A stretch of DNA of 64,000 bases from Escherichia hormaechei_A. Lineage in GTDB: Bacteria > Pseudomonadota > Gammaproteobacteria > Enterobacterales > Enterobacteriaceae. This document shows positions 9,555-18,551 of the stretch, piece by piece. The notes under the pieces were generated by a model, which searched no databases, was not told the DNA's origin, and was given only the letters and a program-made list of their open reading frames with translations. Location: positions 1,426,001-1,490,000 of the forward strand of contig CP170191.1 in the NCBI GenBank assembly GCA_042434945.1, written 5' to 3'. Position numbers and translations under genes: made by a program. Numbering within the stretch: the stretch's first letter is position 1; every line of letters begins with the position of its first letter.

Positions 9555-9604
9555 TATCGATTGACGGTGGCGTCATCTCATTTTAACCGAAGCAAGAACG
9601 TTCA

Positions 9605-9826
9605 ATGTCTAAATGTTTCGTTATTCTGGGTGATAAAACCACGCACAACAGTAAAGTTATTTCCGTGTCATCAATGATGATTATCAACGGCAAAAAAGTG
9701 GTGCTCATTGGTGATAAAGCCCGTTGCCACACAGCGTGTCGGATCTTATATGGAGTAATTAAACATGAGCCTGATAGATACCCTTTCAAATATTACCGGA
9801 ACTACTCTGGATCGCTATCAGCTTGA
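9605..9826 (+). pseudogene. Truncated PAAR-repeat protein remnant
   Basis: The first 38 or so residues match the start of the intact PAAR protein at 12125 (MSK.FV.LGDKTTH, then V..S..M..NGK.V.L.GDK), but after RCHTAC the frame loses similarity and runs into the start of the vgrG remnant, stopping at 9826. The zinc-binding and tip residues of the C-terminal half are gone, so it is unlikely to cap a VgrG. It is the end of the first module (vgrG, effector, SUMF1, PAAR) truncated at the junction with the second. Confidence 0.7.
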
Positions 9827-10172
9827 TATCCCCTCCTGTACCTCGCCGCTGGATGTCGAAGATTTTTGCGGGACAGAAACGCTGAGCCAGCCCTACCGCT
9901 ATGACATCAGTTTCACCAGCACGGACAGGAACGTGGATGCCAGCCAGCTACTGAGCAAACCCGCCACGCTGACGATGGGCGGCGGTGTATTACAGAGCCT
10001 TGCCGAACAGAAGCGGGTGCACAGCGTGGTCACGCATTTTGAGCACATCAGTGTGTCTGCCGACCAGGCAGAATACATGATAACCCTCGAACCCGATGCC
10101 TTTTGGTCTGAAACCTGTGATGACGCAGCAGTGGGTGCGGGCGCGTTTCGGGTTTCCGATGATTTATGTTGA
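9765..10172 (+). pseudogene. VgrG N-terminal fragment
   Basis: These 135 residues align with the first 120 or so of the VgrG at 3851 (RYQLDIPSC.SPLDVEDF, then KPATLTMGGGVLQSL). Similarity ends at about ITLEP, where the intact protein continues into the gp27 domain. The sequence then changes to an unrelated frame and stops. About 85 percent of VgrG is missing, so this is a remnant of a second vgrG copy and cannot make a spike. Confidence 0.85.
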
Positions 10173-10362
10173 TGCGAAAGTAGTTATGACTCTCTATAGA
10201 GGAGTAAAGGAGTTTTATCCGCTATTAGCTCCTGATCAAAATATAGTTGCATCGTTTAGCTATAATAAAGATTTCTTTGTGGAAAGTGTGACTTTTTATC
10301 CGCTGGAGCGAGCTAAAGAGATACAAGCCGCGTTAGAGAAAAAACGGTTGGGTGGGCAATGA
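10096..10362 (+). pseudogene. Orphan ORF at the vgrG-remnant breakpoint, product unknown
   Basis: This frame gives 88 residues, but its first part overlaps the vgrG remnant. The likely genuine part starts around FGFPMIYVDAKVV and runs to a lysine-rich end (LEKKRLGGQ). It may be the 3' end of a cargo or immunity gene fused to the vgrG stub by a deletion. I recognise no domain, and expression as a separate protein is doubtful. Confidence 0.3.
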
Positions 10363-10857
10363 TTCTACAATGGTCCACTCACAATTGGACCATTTCCTTG
10401 TACCACAACAATGGTTACTTGGTAGGGGGCTGAAACATGTGAAGAACTTGTTAAAGGAGAATGGTATCGAAAAATGGGAAAGATATTCTGGTAAGCCCTA
10501 ATTACTAGGTGTAAATAAGAATGAGTATTTTTAAATATTGAGAGTTAGCTTGTGTGTAAATTATTAATGGATTTGCAAAATGAATTCAAATAATTAAAAA
10601 GAGATATAAAAATACCAAGTGAAATAGATCTACTTTACAAGTGAATCGAAAGTAACGGCTTGTCGAAGCTCACGATGGTCTTATTCAAACCCCAAAAATA
10701 TGGTTGGTGATCCTACTGTTTATCAGTATGGTAGAATTAGTGCCGCTTATGAGTTTTATCCGTACATAACTTTCATCACATCAGGCCAGAAAGGATACGG
10801 CTAACAAAAATTATTATGATGCAAGTTTAAGGCTGGTTTAACCAGAGGAGCAGACGT
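10363..10857 (+). other. Decayed cargo region between vgrG and SUMF1 remnants
   Basis: About 500 bp of AT-rich sequence with only short open frames. One at 10370-10501 encodes 43 residues ending in ENGIEKWERYSGKP. Another frame ends at 10804 with the residues GRISAAYEFYPYITF followed by a short tail. Each looks like the 3' end of a lost gene. By position this interval corresponds to the effector gene of the intact module, but I could not match it to the 756-aa protein. No promoter or RNA gene is evident. Confidence 0.45.
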
Positions 10858-11825
10858 GTGACTATTAGCCATAAAAAATCGCTTTATCTTTTTTCATCCT
10901 TATCCTGATGGGGTGCAACAACAGTGAGCTGGTTGTGAATGACGTTATGAGCAATATGGTGTTTGTTCAGGGGGGGCACCTTTGAGATGGGCGATATTTG
11001 CCTGAAGAAATATGGGCTGCCCTGTACCTTTGCCAATGAGCATGCCAGTTTTCCCGTGCATGCCGTCACGCTGGACAGCTTTTATATTGCCAAATATAAA
11101 GTCACTTACATGGATTACGATCTTTATACCAACAATAAAGGCTTGCCTGAGTTAAAAGTTGATGCAGAGTACCTTGAGGATTATCCAAAATTGCGTGATT
11201 CTAACTTACCAGCAACAGCTGACTGGCAACTGAGCAGAGATTACTGCCAGTGGCTGGGGGAGAAAACTGGGCTACACATTGATTTACCGACCGAAGCTCA
11301 GTGGAAATATGCGGCCCGTAACCGAGGTCAGGATATTCGCTACGGAACTAATAATGGTCATCTCAGAGTCGGAGTTAATAGTCCTTCTTATCAATAGCAA
11401 GAAAGTTACTCAGTGGTGGGTAAGGGGCTATTACCAGTGGGGGAGCTACCCAGCGACTCCATTAGGACTCTTTGATATGGGGACCAATGGCCAGGAGTGG
11501 ATGCGTGACTGGTACAGCAGGACCTATTACCCAGCACAGCCCGCAGCATAATCCCACAGGTCCTGAAAGCGGTACCGAAAAATCGCTGCGGGGAATGCCG
11601 ACCGAGGAAAGCAGGGAAGATGATACGGCTCCCACTGCCACAACAATGTTTCGGATGGGCGAAGAACCGTTACTAAAAGGTCTGCCTCCGGATTTTATGG
11701 ATAAATACAATGGGGATTTGGCTAAAGCACTGGCAGGCGATACTGAGACTGATCCTTATAAAATTTCTGAACGCGGATTTGTTCCCAGTATAAATTTTCG
11801 CTGTGTCATTAATGCGCAGTCATGA
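10858..11825 (+). pseudogene. Frameshifted SUMF1-fold lipoprotein, second copy
   Basis: A paralogue of the lipoprotein at 8661 spread over several frames. A lipobox-like LMGCNNSE follows a hydrophobic stretch. NMVFVQGG is then broken by an extra G in a run of six (10971-10976). The main block has TFEMGD, YCQWLGEKTG, DLPTEAQWKYAAR, ending at a stop at 11397. LGLFDMGTNGQEWMRDWY continues in another frame, and GTEKSLRGMPTEE through INFRCVIN in a third. At least four disruptions make this a non-functional remnant, unlike the single indels seen elsewhere. It fits the second module's immunity-like slot just before PAAR. Confidence 0.85.
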
Positions 11826-12124
11826 CCGAAAAAGTACCCAAAAAAGCTCAGTGATTGTGTTGGCCAATAATAAAAAAAGGTGCAAGGATGAATAATAGTG
11901 AATTGTAGGATTCTGCCACTGGTGGTAAAGTAATTAACACCAAGGCTTTCATTTTTGTGCGCTTAAAGGTTATGAGGTAATTAAATACTTTTTTTAATTC
12001 AATGAAGTATATTTAATTCATTCATCATGTAGGTAATCTTCTGTTTTTTTTTATAATGGCACCTTTGATTTGGTGTGCAGTCTTTTACTTAAAATAATTC
12101 AACTGTTTCATTTGAGGGATCTCT
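11826..12124. other. AT-rich spacer before the PAAR gene
   Basis: About 300 bp with no convincing gene. T-rich runs near 12040-12055 and a purine-rich GAGGGAT at about 12114-12120 precede the PAAR start; the latter can act as its ribosome-binding site. A promoter for the downstream PAAR-tssM operon may lie here, but no clear -35/-10 pair stands out. Confidence 0.35.
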
Positions 12125-12391
12125 ATGTCCAAAGGCTTTGTATTACTCGGCGATAAAACCACCCACGGCGGTGCTGTTATTTCCGCATCCTCCACCATGA
12201 TTGTGAACGGAAAACCCGTAGCGCTGGTCGGAGATAAGATTATTTGCCCAATTCCGGGACATGGTACCAATGCCATTATCGAAGGATCGCCTGAATGGTC
12301 TTCAGATGGCAAAGCTATCGTGGTTGATGGTTGTAAATGCCAGTGCGGTTGTCAGGTGATCTCCAGCGCACCGGAATGCGCGATAGGATAA
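12125..12391 (+). CDS. PAAR-domain protein, T6SS spike tip
   Basis: An 88-residue PAAR protein that should sit on the VgrG trimer as a pointed cone and can recruit effectors. It has the expected repeating short strands (LGDKTTHGG, NGKPVALVGDK, GHGTNAIIEG) and a Cys-rich end (CKCQCGC) that may bind metal, consistent with the zinc site of the family. Length is typical of a stand-alone PAAR without a toxin domain. It ends 3 bp before the next gene and is the only intact PAAR gene here. Confidence 0.9.
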   Translation: MSKGFVLLGDKTTHGGAVISASSTMIVNGKPVALVGDKIICPIPGHGTNAIIEGSPEWSSDGKAIVVDGCKCQCGCQVISSAPECAIG

Positions 12392-12394
12392 AAC

Positions 12395-13552
12395 ATGGGC
12401 TGGGTACGAACAAAAGCATTAACCACGGAGCACCCTCCGGCCCCTTCACTGGTCTGGTGGCTGTTTGCCGGTGCACTAATGGCGATCGCCGGAGTCCTGT
12501 TGTTTCTCCTCCATGCTTTCGGCGCCATCAAAACGCTGTCAGAAATGGATATCTGGTGGGTGTCCCTGGCTCCTGCAGGATGCTGGCTGCTGGTTTTTTG
12601 CCTGCGTTGCTACCTGTGGGACAGGGAGCTGAAAGTGCATCAGTTTTTACAGAAAGAGGCGGAATACGGGCAACAGCAGTGGGAAGCCTGGGCCGGACGT
12701 TACCAGGCGGTTCTGGGCAGTACGGTGCTGTTGCCGGATAATATTACGGCGGCAGTCTGGGGGAAGGAACGGCCTCAGCAATACGGACTTACCCGCAGGA
12801 TTGATTACCTCCCGGCAGAAGCGCCTGCACACATGGGCGTGATGCGGATATTGCTTGCCAGCGTCGAAGAACGCGTACAGCGCCTGCCGGCAGAGTTGCC
12901 GCTGCATGTCACTCTGGTGACGGAAAATCCCTCTCCTGAACTGACCAGCAGTTTCAACAATCTCTGGAAAGAACACATTCCCGGCCGCGCCGTGCCTGAT
13001 GAGATTACCGTTACCGACTCATTCTCATTGTCGGAAGTGGAAGCGCGCCTGAAGCAAGCTGTACTCACGGTTAATTTACTCCTGGTCATCCAGCTTAACG
13101 GCGGTGAAGCCTATTCCGACGGGCTGGCCGCGCTGCTGCTGACCAGCGACGACGTGGCGCAAAAATACCATCTGCCGCATCCGGCCCGCCTGTTGCGCCC
13201 CATGCCTCTGGACATGAACAATTTTGAAGACGATATCACCCTGTTCCTGGAAACCCAGACGGTCGCCTGCCGTACAGCCTCCGTGATCGGAGACGTAAAA
13301 AAATGGACGGAAAAGAGTGCGGCGCTTATTACCCGTGGCAGCAAAATGAATGCCCCGTGGAAGGCTGAAGATATCGCGCTGCTGGAAAAATGGTGCGGTA
13401 TTCCCGGGCCTGCTTCGCCTTGGCTACTGACTGCACTGGCGACAGATCTGGTCAGCCTGCGCAGACAGTCCCTGTTGGCGCTGTTTTCCACTGAACAGGA
13501 ACATTTTATCAGTACCATTACCCCAGGGAGTGAAGATGAATATACCGGGTAA
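12395..13552 (+). CDS. T6SS-associated inner-membrane protein of unknown function
   Basis: The 385-residue product has two hydrophobic segments (about 20-42 and 52-70, LVWWLFAGALMAIAGVLLF and a second), then a large soluble part of about 310 residues. It lies between the PAAR gene and tssM and overlaps the tssM start by 17 bp, a position conserved in Enterobacter and Klebsiella T6SS clusters as I recall them. It may work with the TssJLM membrane complex. No enzymatic motif is visible and I do not assign a name. Confidence 0.75.
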   Translation: MGWVRTKALTTEHPPAPSLVWWLFAGALMAIAGVLLFLLHAFGAIKTLSEMDIWWVSLAPAGCWLLVFCLRCYLWDRELKVHQFLQKEAEYGQQQWEAWAGRYQAVLGSTVLLPDNITAAVWGKERPQQYGLTRRIDYLPAEAPAHMGVMRILLASVEERVQRLPAELPLHVTLVTENPSPELTSSFNNLWKEHIPGRAVPDEITVTDSFSLSEVEARLKQAVLTVNLLLVIQLNGGEAYSDGLAALLLTSDDVAQKYHLPHPARLLRPMPLDMNNFEDDITLFLETQTVACRTASVIGDVKKWTEKSAALITRGSKMNAPWKAEDIALLEKWCGIPGPASPWLLTALATDLVSLRRQSLLALFSTEQEHFISTITPGSEDEYTG

Positions 13553-16500
13553 TGGCCTGGGCCGGTTTGGTCTGGCCGGGCTGACGCTGGCCGGAATGGC
13601 TGCGATATGGTGGGGAATCACCCGTTATGGCGGCATGCTGAATATTGATACGAGGGGTGAGAAGATCCTGGCGTTTGTCCTAGTGTGCTTGGTGTTGGTG
13701 CTGATTCGTTATGCGCCCGCACTTTCCCGTTACGTTAAGGAAAGTTATTATCGGCGCCAGGCTCAGAAGATTAATGCCTTACCTGACGAAGAAGGCCGCA
13801 TGGCGCTGACGCCTCCACGTCATATCACAGTGGGCGAGATTCGCCAGACAATGCGCCATCTGTACGGGCGTGCCAGGTTTCGTAAAGTCCGCATCCTGCT
13901 GGTCAGCGGCAGCGCATCCGACGTCGAACAACTCGCCCCAAAACTCACGCAGGAGCTTTGGCAGGAAGACCAGGGGACGCTACTGCTGTGGGGCGGCGAC
14001 CCGGCGGCCCCGGCTGACGACTGGCTGACCGCACTGCGTAAACTGCGCCATCGTCCCGCTGACGGCATTATCTGGGTTACATCGGCTCTGGACGGTCTGC
14101 CGGGCGCAGAAGACGGCTCGCTCTCAGCCCTCACCCCGGATGCGATGGACCAGCTTTCCCATGCGCTGAGCCGCCGTTATGACGCTCTGGGCTGGCAGCT
14201 TCCACTGTACGTCTGGTCTTTGCATCCGCACACTGGCAGGCAGAACGGACGCGTCACCCAGCCAGTAGGCTGCCTGCTGCCGGCGAAATGTACCCCGCAG
14301 GCGCTCGCCGGACAGCTTGCCGGGCTGATACCGCAACTGACCGCGCAGGGCATACAGCAGGTCTGTACTGAACCTCAGCATCACTTTCTGCTGAGCCTGG
14401 CCGACCTGCTGACCCGTAAACCGGAAACGGTGGCGGAGCCACTGTCAGTATTGCTGAATCCGTACCGCCCGCTGTCTCTGGCTGGCGTGGTGTTCAGCCC
14501 GCCTTCAGCAGGGGCAGGTCGCAGTGTTGCTCATCACTGGGGCAAAGACAACCGCTGGGATGCCATCCCGGCCTCGGCACAGGCCTTACCGGCAGGTCTG
14601 CGCCCGCGTAAACCCGGAATCTGCTGGACGCAGATGGCGGGCGTGAGCGTGGCGGCGCTGATGGTGCTCTGGGGTGTATCCATGGCTGTCTCCTTTGTCG
14701 CCAACCGTCACTTGGTGGCGACGGCGCAGGAGCAGGTTCAGCAGTCTGTGGCAGAGAAACAGCCGCTGAGCACGCGTCTGCACGCCCTGTCTGAACTCCA
14801 GAAAACCCTTGCCCGTTTACAGTACCGTGGACAACACGGCGTGCCCTGGTACGCACGCGGCGGCTTAAGCCAGAACGATGCCCTGCTGGCGGCGCTCTTC
14901 CCCCGCTATAGTGAAAGCGCCTTGCCGCTGTTGCGCGATGCGGCGGCGGAACACCTCACTCAACAGCTCCAGGCCTTTGTACAACTGCCACCGGACAGTC
15001 CGTTACGTGAGCGCATGGCAAAACCGGTTTACGACCGGCTCAGGCTCTACCTGATGCTCGCGCGCCCGGAGAAAATGGATGCGGCCTGGTTTTCCGCCAC
15101 GCTGATGCGCGACTGGCCACGGCGTGCTGGTGTGGCAAACGGCCTCTGGCAGGGCAGCGGCCCGGCACTGTACGCTTTTTATGCCACGAGCCTGGCGTCA
15201 CACCCGCAGTGGCGCTTACATGTTGACGATATGCTGGTCAGTCAGACGCGTACGCTGCTGGTTCGCCAGATGGGGGTGCGAAACAGTGAATCCACCCTCT
15301 ATCAGAAAATGCTCGCGCAAGTGGCGAACCAGTATACCGATATGCGTCTGACGGACATGACCGGCGACACCGACGCCGCAAGCCTGTTCAGCACCGATGA
15401 GGTGGTGCCGGGGATGTTCACCCGTCAGGCGTGGGAGGAGGCGGTACAGCCAGCCATTGATAAGGTGGTGAATGAACGTCGCGAGGAGATGGACTGGGTG
15501 CTGAGCGACAGCAGACAGCCCGCCACGCAGCAGACCTCGCCGGAAGCCCTGAAGCAGCGGCTCACCGCACGTTATTTTGCCGACTTCAGTACCGCCTGGC
15601 TCGATTTTCTCAACAGTCTGCGCTGGCAACGGGCAGCGACCCTGTCCGACGCCATTGACCAACTCACCCTGATGGCGGATGTGCGCCAGTCGCCGCTGGT
15701 GGCGCTGATGAACACCCTGAATATCCAGGGGCGTACCGGTGAGACCGGCGAGGCGATATCCGATTCGCTGGTGAAATCGGCAAAAAACCTGCTCGGCGGT
15801 GATAAACAGCCGGCCATTGACCAGAGCGGCGGCCCGCGTGGCCCGCTGGAGGCGACCTTCGGCCCGGTACTGGCGTTGATTAACAGCCAGCAGAAAGGCG
15901 GTGGCAATACTGACCTGAGCCTGCAGACGTTTCTGACCCGCGTCACCCAGGTGCGCCTGCGGCTACAGCAGGTGACCAACGCCGCTGATCCACAGGCGAT
16001 GACCCAGGCACTGGCACAGACGGTGTTTCAGGGCAAGGCGGTGGATTTAACCGAGACCCGCGATTACGGCAGTCTGGTGGCAGCGGGGCTCGGGCAGGAA
16101 TGGAGTGGTTTCGGGCAGACGATGTTTGTGCGGCCCATGGAGCAGGCCTGGCAGCAGGTACTGACTCCGGCGGCTGAAAGTCTGAATGCACAGTGGCAGA
16201 CCGCTGTGGTGGATGACTGGAACAGCGCCTTTGGCGGGCGGTATCCGTTTAAAGATGTCAGCAGCGAGGTCTCACTGCCGTTGCTGGCCAGATACCTCAA
16301 CGCTGATTCCGGACGTATCACCCGTTTTCTCCAGACCCGTCTTAACGGCGTGCTGCACAGGGAGGGGAGTCACTGGGTGCCGGACAGCATCAACGCCCAG
16401 GGGCTGACCTTCAATCCGGCCTTCCTCAGGGCGGTTGATACCCTGAGCCATATTTCCGATGTGGTGTTCACCCGCGGGGAGGCGGGGTTGTCCTTTGAAC

Positions 16501-16943
16501 TGCGCCCGGGAACGGCGGATGGCATCATGGAGACGCGGCTGGTTATCGACAGCCAGAAGCTGACTTATATGAACCAGATGCCCGCCTGGAAGCGTTTTAC
16601 CTGGCCTGCGGACACCGAAGCGCCTGGTGCGGCATTAAGCTGGATAAGCACCCAGGCCGGCACCCGGCAGTATGCGGATATGTCCGGGGCGTGGGGCTGG
16701 ATCCGGCTGCTGGACAAGGCGTCAGTCAGCGCGTATCCCGGCACGGGCAGCAGTTACAGTCTCACGTGGCAGGCGCAGGATGGCAGACCGCTAAACTACA
16801 CCCTGCGTACCGAGGCGGGAGAGGGCCCGCTGGCCCTGCTGAAGCTGCGAAACTTCAGCCTGCCGTTGCAGATATTCACCGTCAGCGAGCCTGCCGCTGA
16901 CCCCCTGGCTGATGACACCGACCCCACAGAGGAAACGTACTGA
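13536..16943 (+). CDS. tssM: T6SS membrane-complex protein TssM (IcmF family)
   Basis: Inner-membrane core of the TssJLM envelope complex through which the tail is fired. The protein has about 1135 residues with two N-terminal membrane helices (about 8-25 and 40-60), a cytoplasmic region, a third helix near 368-390 (VAALMVLWGVSMAVSF) and a long periplasmic part that binds TssJ. The P-loop seen in many TssM proteins is not recognisable: the corresponding stretch reads LLVSGSASDVE with no GxxxxGK[ST]. ATG 13536 is preferred over GTG 13530 because AGGGAG is well placed upstream. It overlaps tssA by one ATGA-type junction. Confidence 0.95.
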   Translation: MNIPGNGLGRFGLAGLTLAGMAAIWWGITRYGGMLNIDTRGEKILAFVLVCLVLVLIRYAPALSRYVKESYYRRQAQKINALPDEEGRMALTPPRHITVGEIRQTMRHLYGRARFRKVRILLVSGSASDVEQLAPKLTQELWQEDQGTLLLWGGDPAAPADDWLTALRKLRHRPADGIIWVTSALDGLPGAEDGSLSALTPDAMDQLSHALSRRYDALGWQLPLYVWSLHPHTGRQNGRVTQPVGCLLPAKCTPQALAGQLAGLIPQLTAQGIQQVCTEPQHHFLLSLADLLTRKPETVAEPLSVLLNPYRPLSLAGVVFSPPSAGAGRSVAHHWGKDNRWDAIPASAQALPAGLRPRKPGICWTQMAGVSVAALMVLWGVSMAVSFVANRHLVATAQEQVQQSVAEKQPLSTRLHALSELQKTLARLQYRGQHGVPWYARGGLSQNDALLAALFPRYSESALPLLRDAAAEHLTQQLQAFVQLPPDSPLRERMAKPVYDRLRLYLMLARPEKMDAAWFSATLMRDWPRRAGVANGLWQGSGPALYAFYATSLASHPQWRLHVDDMLVSQTRTLLVRQMGVRNSESTLYQKMLAQVANQYTDMRLTDMTGDTDAASLFSTDEVVPGMFTRQAWEEAVQPAIDKVVNERREEMDWVLSDSRQPATQQTSPEALKQRLTARYFADFSTAWLDFLNSLRWQRAATLSDAIDQLTLMADVRQSPLVALMNTLNIQGRTGETGEAISDSLVKSAKNLLGGDKQPAIDQSGGPRGPLEATFGPVLALINSQQKGGGNTDLSLQTFLTRVTQVRLRLQQVTNAADPQAMTQALAQTVFQGKAVDLTETRDYGSLVAAGLGQEWSGFGQTMFVRPMEQAWQQVLTPAAESLNAQWQTAVVDDWNSAFGGRYPFKDVSSEVSLPLLARYLNADSGRITRFLQTRLNGVLHREGSHWVPDSINAQGLTFNPAFLRAVDTLSHISDVVFTRGEAGLSFELRPGTADGIMETRLVIDSQKLTYMNQMPAWKRFTWPADTEAPGAALSWISTQAGTRQYADMSGAWGWIRLLDKASVSAYPGTGSSYSLTWQAQDGRPLNYTLRTEAGEGPLALLKLRNFSLPLQIFTVSEPAADPLADDTDPTEETY

Positions 16944-18520
16944 TGGCATCCGTTCACACACTGATTACAGCCTGCCAGGCCGCGCCGGAAGCGCTGGCGG
17001 AACAGGCGCAGCAGCGCCTTTCCCTGTGGGACTACTGGCTGCGGCCAGTACAGGCGGACAACCCCACCGGCGCTGACCCCGGCTACGACGATGATTTTCA
17101 GCTGATGCGCGAGGAGGTCAATAAACTTTCCGGGGCAGATGCCAACCTGATTTGTACCCTTGCGGAAAAACTGCTGACCACCACCACAAAAGATATTCGT
17201 GTCGCCACGTATTACGCCTGGGCGCGACTGCACCGGGAGGGTGAAGCGGGACTGGCAGACGGACTGGATCTGCTGGCGGGTTTAATGCAGCGCTTTAACA
17301 TACAGTTGCACCCACAACGCGAACGCAGCCGACAGGGGGCGCTGGAGTGGCTCGCCAGCACCAGAATGCTCGACAGCCTGTCTCTGTACCCGGAGGCCAA
17401 CAACGCTGACACCCTGCGCATTGCCGGTGCCCTGTGGCTTACGGAGCAGGTGGCGGAAGGCGCCATCCCCGGCGCGCTGTATCAGGCGCTGGAAACCCGG
17501 TTACAGAAATCCGGTGGCCCGGATGCGGTGGTGCCGCAGAATGTCAGCGACACGGGTCACGCAGCCACATCACACGTCAGCGTACCGTCGCTGACAGGCA
17601 TCGCCTCAGGCCAGGAGTTACTCTCACAGGCGCGGATCCTGGCGGACTACCTGAGAAATCAGCCGGACGGCTGGTTATCCGCCCACCGGCTGATAAAGAA
17701 CCTGCGTCACGACACCCTGCGTCAGCTACCGCCGCTTCTGGCCGACGGCAAAACCCGCATCGAGCCGCCAAAACCGGATCAGCGCGCACTGCTGAAACGG
17801 CTCTACCTGCAACAGAGCTGGCGTGAGCTGATGGAAGAGGCGGACAGCCTGCTGTCGCGCGGCGCAAACCACCTGTGGCTGGATGTGCAGTGGTATCTGC
17901 ACCAGGCGCTGCTGAAATCCGGGCGGGAGCACGAAGCGGCGATTATCCAGGCCGACCTGAAAGGCCTGCTCTCGCGCCTGACCGGGCTGGAGACGCTGGC
18001 CTTTAACGACGGTACGCCTTTCGCCGATGAAGTGACCCTGAACTGGATCCAGCAGCAGGTGATGGACAGCGGCGGGGGCTGGCAGGAGGACTCAGCCGTG
18101 ACAGCGGCGACCGCTTCCGGCGATAACGATATCCTGCAACTGGAGAGCGAAGCGCTCACACTTGCCGACAGCGACGGCCCCGATGTGGCGCTGTCCTGGC
18201 TGCAAAATCGTCCTGGTATCATCACGGTACGCAGCTGCTGGCTGCTGCGCCTGTTAATGGCGAGAGTGGCCGAACAGACCGGTAAAAACGAGCTGGCGCT
18301 GCACCTGCTGGGCGAGCTGGATGGTTGTGCTGCTGCCATCACGCTCACGCAGTGGGAGCCGGACCTGCTGTTCGAGATAAAAGCCCGGCGCCTGAAGCTG
18401 CTGCGGATCAAGGCCGGACGTAATGATACGGATAAAACACGCCTGAATCCGGAGATGGAGCATCTGCTGGCGGGGCTGATTGCCATCGACCCGGCAAGAG
18501 CCGCCGTACTGTGCGCCTGA
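16943..18520 (+). CDS. tssA: T6SS baseplate/tail assembly protein TssA
   Basis: The 525-residue product has an ImpA-type N-terminal domain (about 10-140) with the typical run ATYYAWARLHREGEAGLADG and LHPQRERSRQGALEWL. The C-terminal half has the VasJ-like sequence (KRLYLQQSWRELMEEAD, HLWLDVQWYLH) seen in TssA proteins that cap or prime tail polymerisation. It starts within the tssM stop and is followed by tssF after 31 bp, as part of one operon. Confidence 0.93.
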   Translation: MASVHTLITACQAAPEALAEQAQQRLSLWDYWLRPVQADNPTGADPGYDDDFQLMREEVNKLSGADANLICTLAEKLLTTTTKDIRVATYYAWARLHREGEAGLADGLDLLAGLMQRFNIQLHPQRERSRQGALEWLASTRMLDSLSLYPEANNADTLRIAGALWLTEQVAEGAIPGALYQALETRLQKSGGPDAVVPQNVSDTGHAATSHVSVPSLTGIASGQELLSQARILADYLRNQPDGWLSAHRLIKNLRHDTLRQLPPLLADGKTRIEPPKPDQRALLKRLYLQQSWRELMEEADSLLSRGANHLWLDVQWYLHQALLKSGREHEAAIIQADLKGLLSRLTGLETLAFNDGTPFADEVTLNWIQQQVMDSGGGWQEDSAVTAATASGDNDILQLESEALTLADSDGPDVALSWLQNRPGIITVRSCWLLRLLMARVAEQTGKNELALHLLGELDGCAAAITLTQWEPDLLFEIKARRLKLLRIKAGRNDTDKTRLNPEMEHLLAGLIAIDPARAAVLCA

Positions 18521-18551
18521 CTTTTTTGCTCCCTGAACGCTGAGAAATTAA

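Noticed and set aside
10963..11825. Three separate overlapping ORFs as individual genes
   Set aside because: Together they are collinear with the SUMF1-fold lipoprotein at 8661 and are best read as one frameshifted gene.
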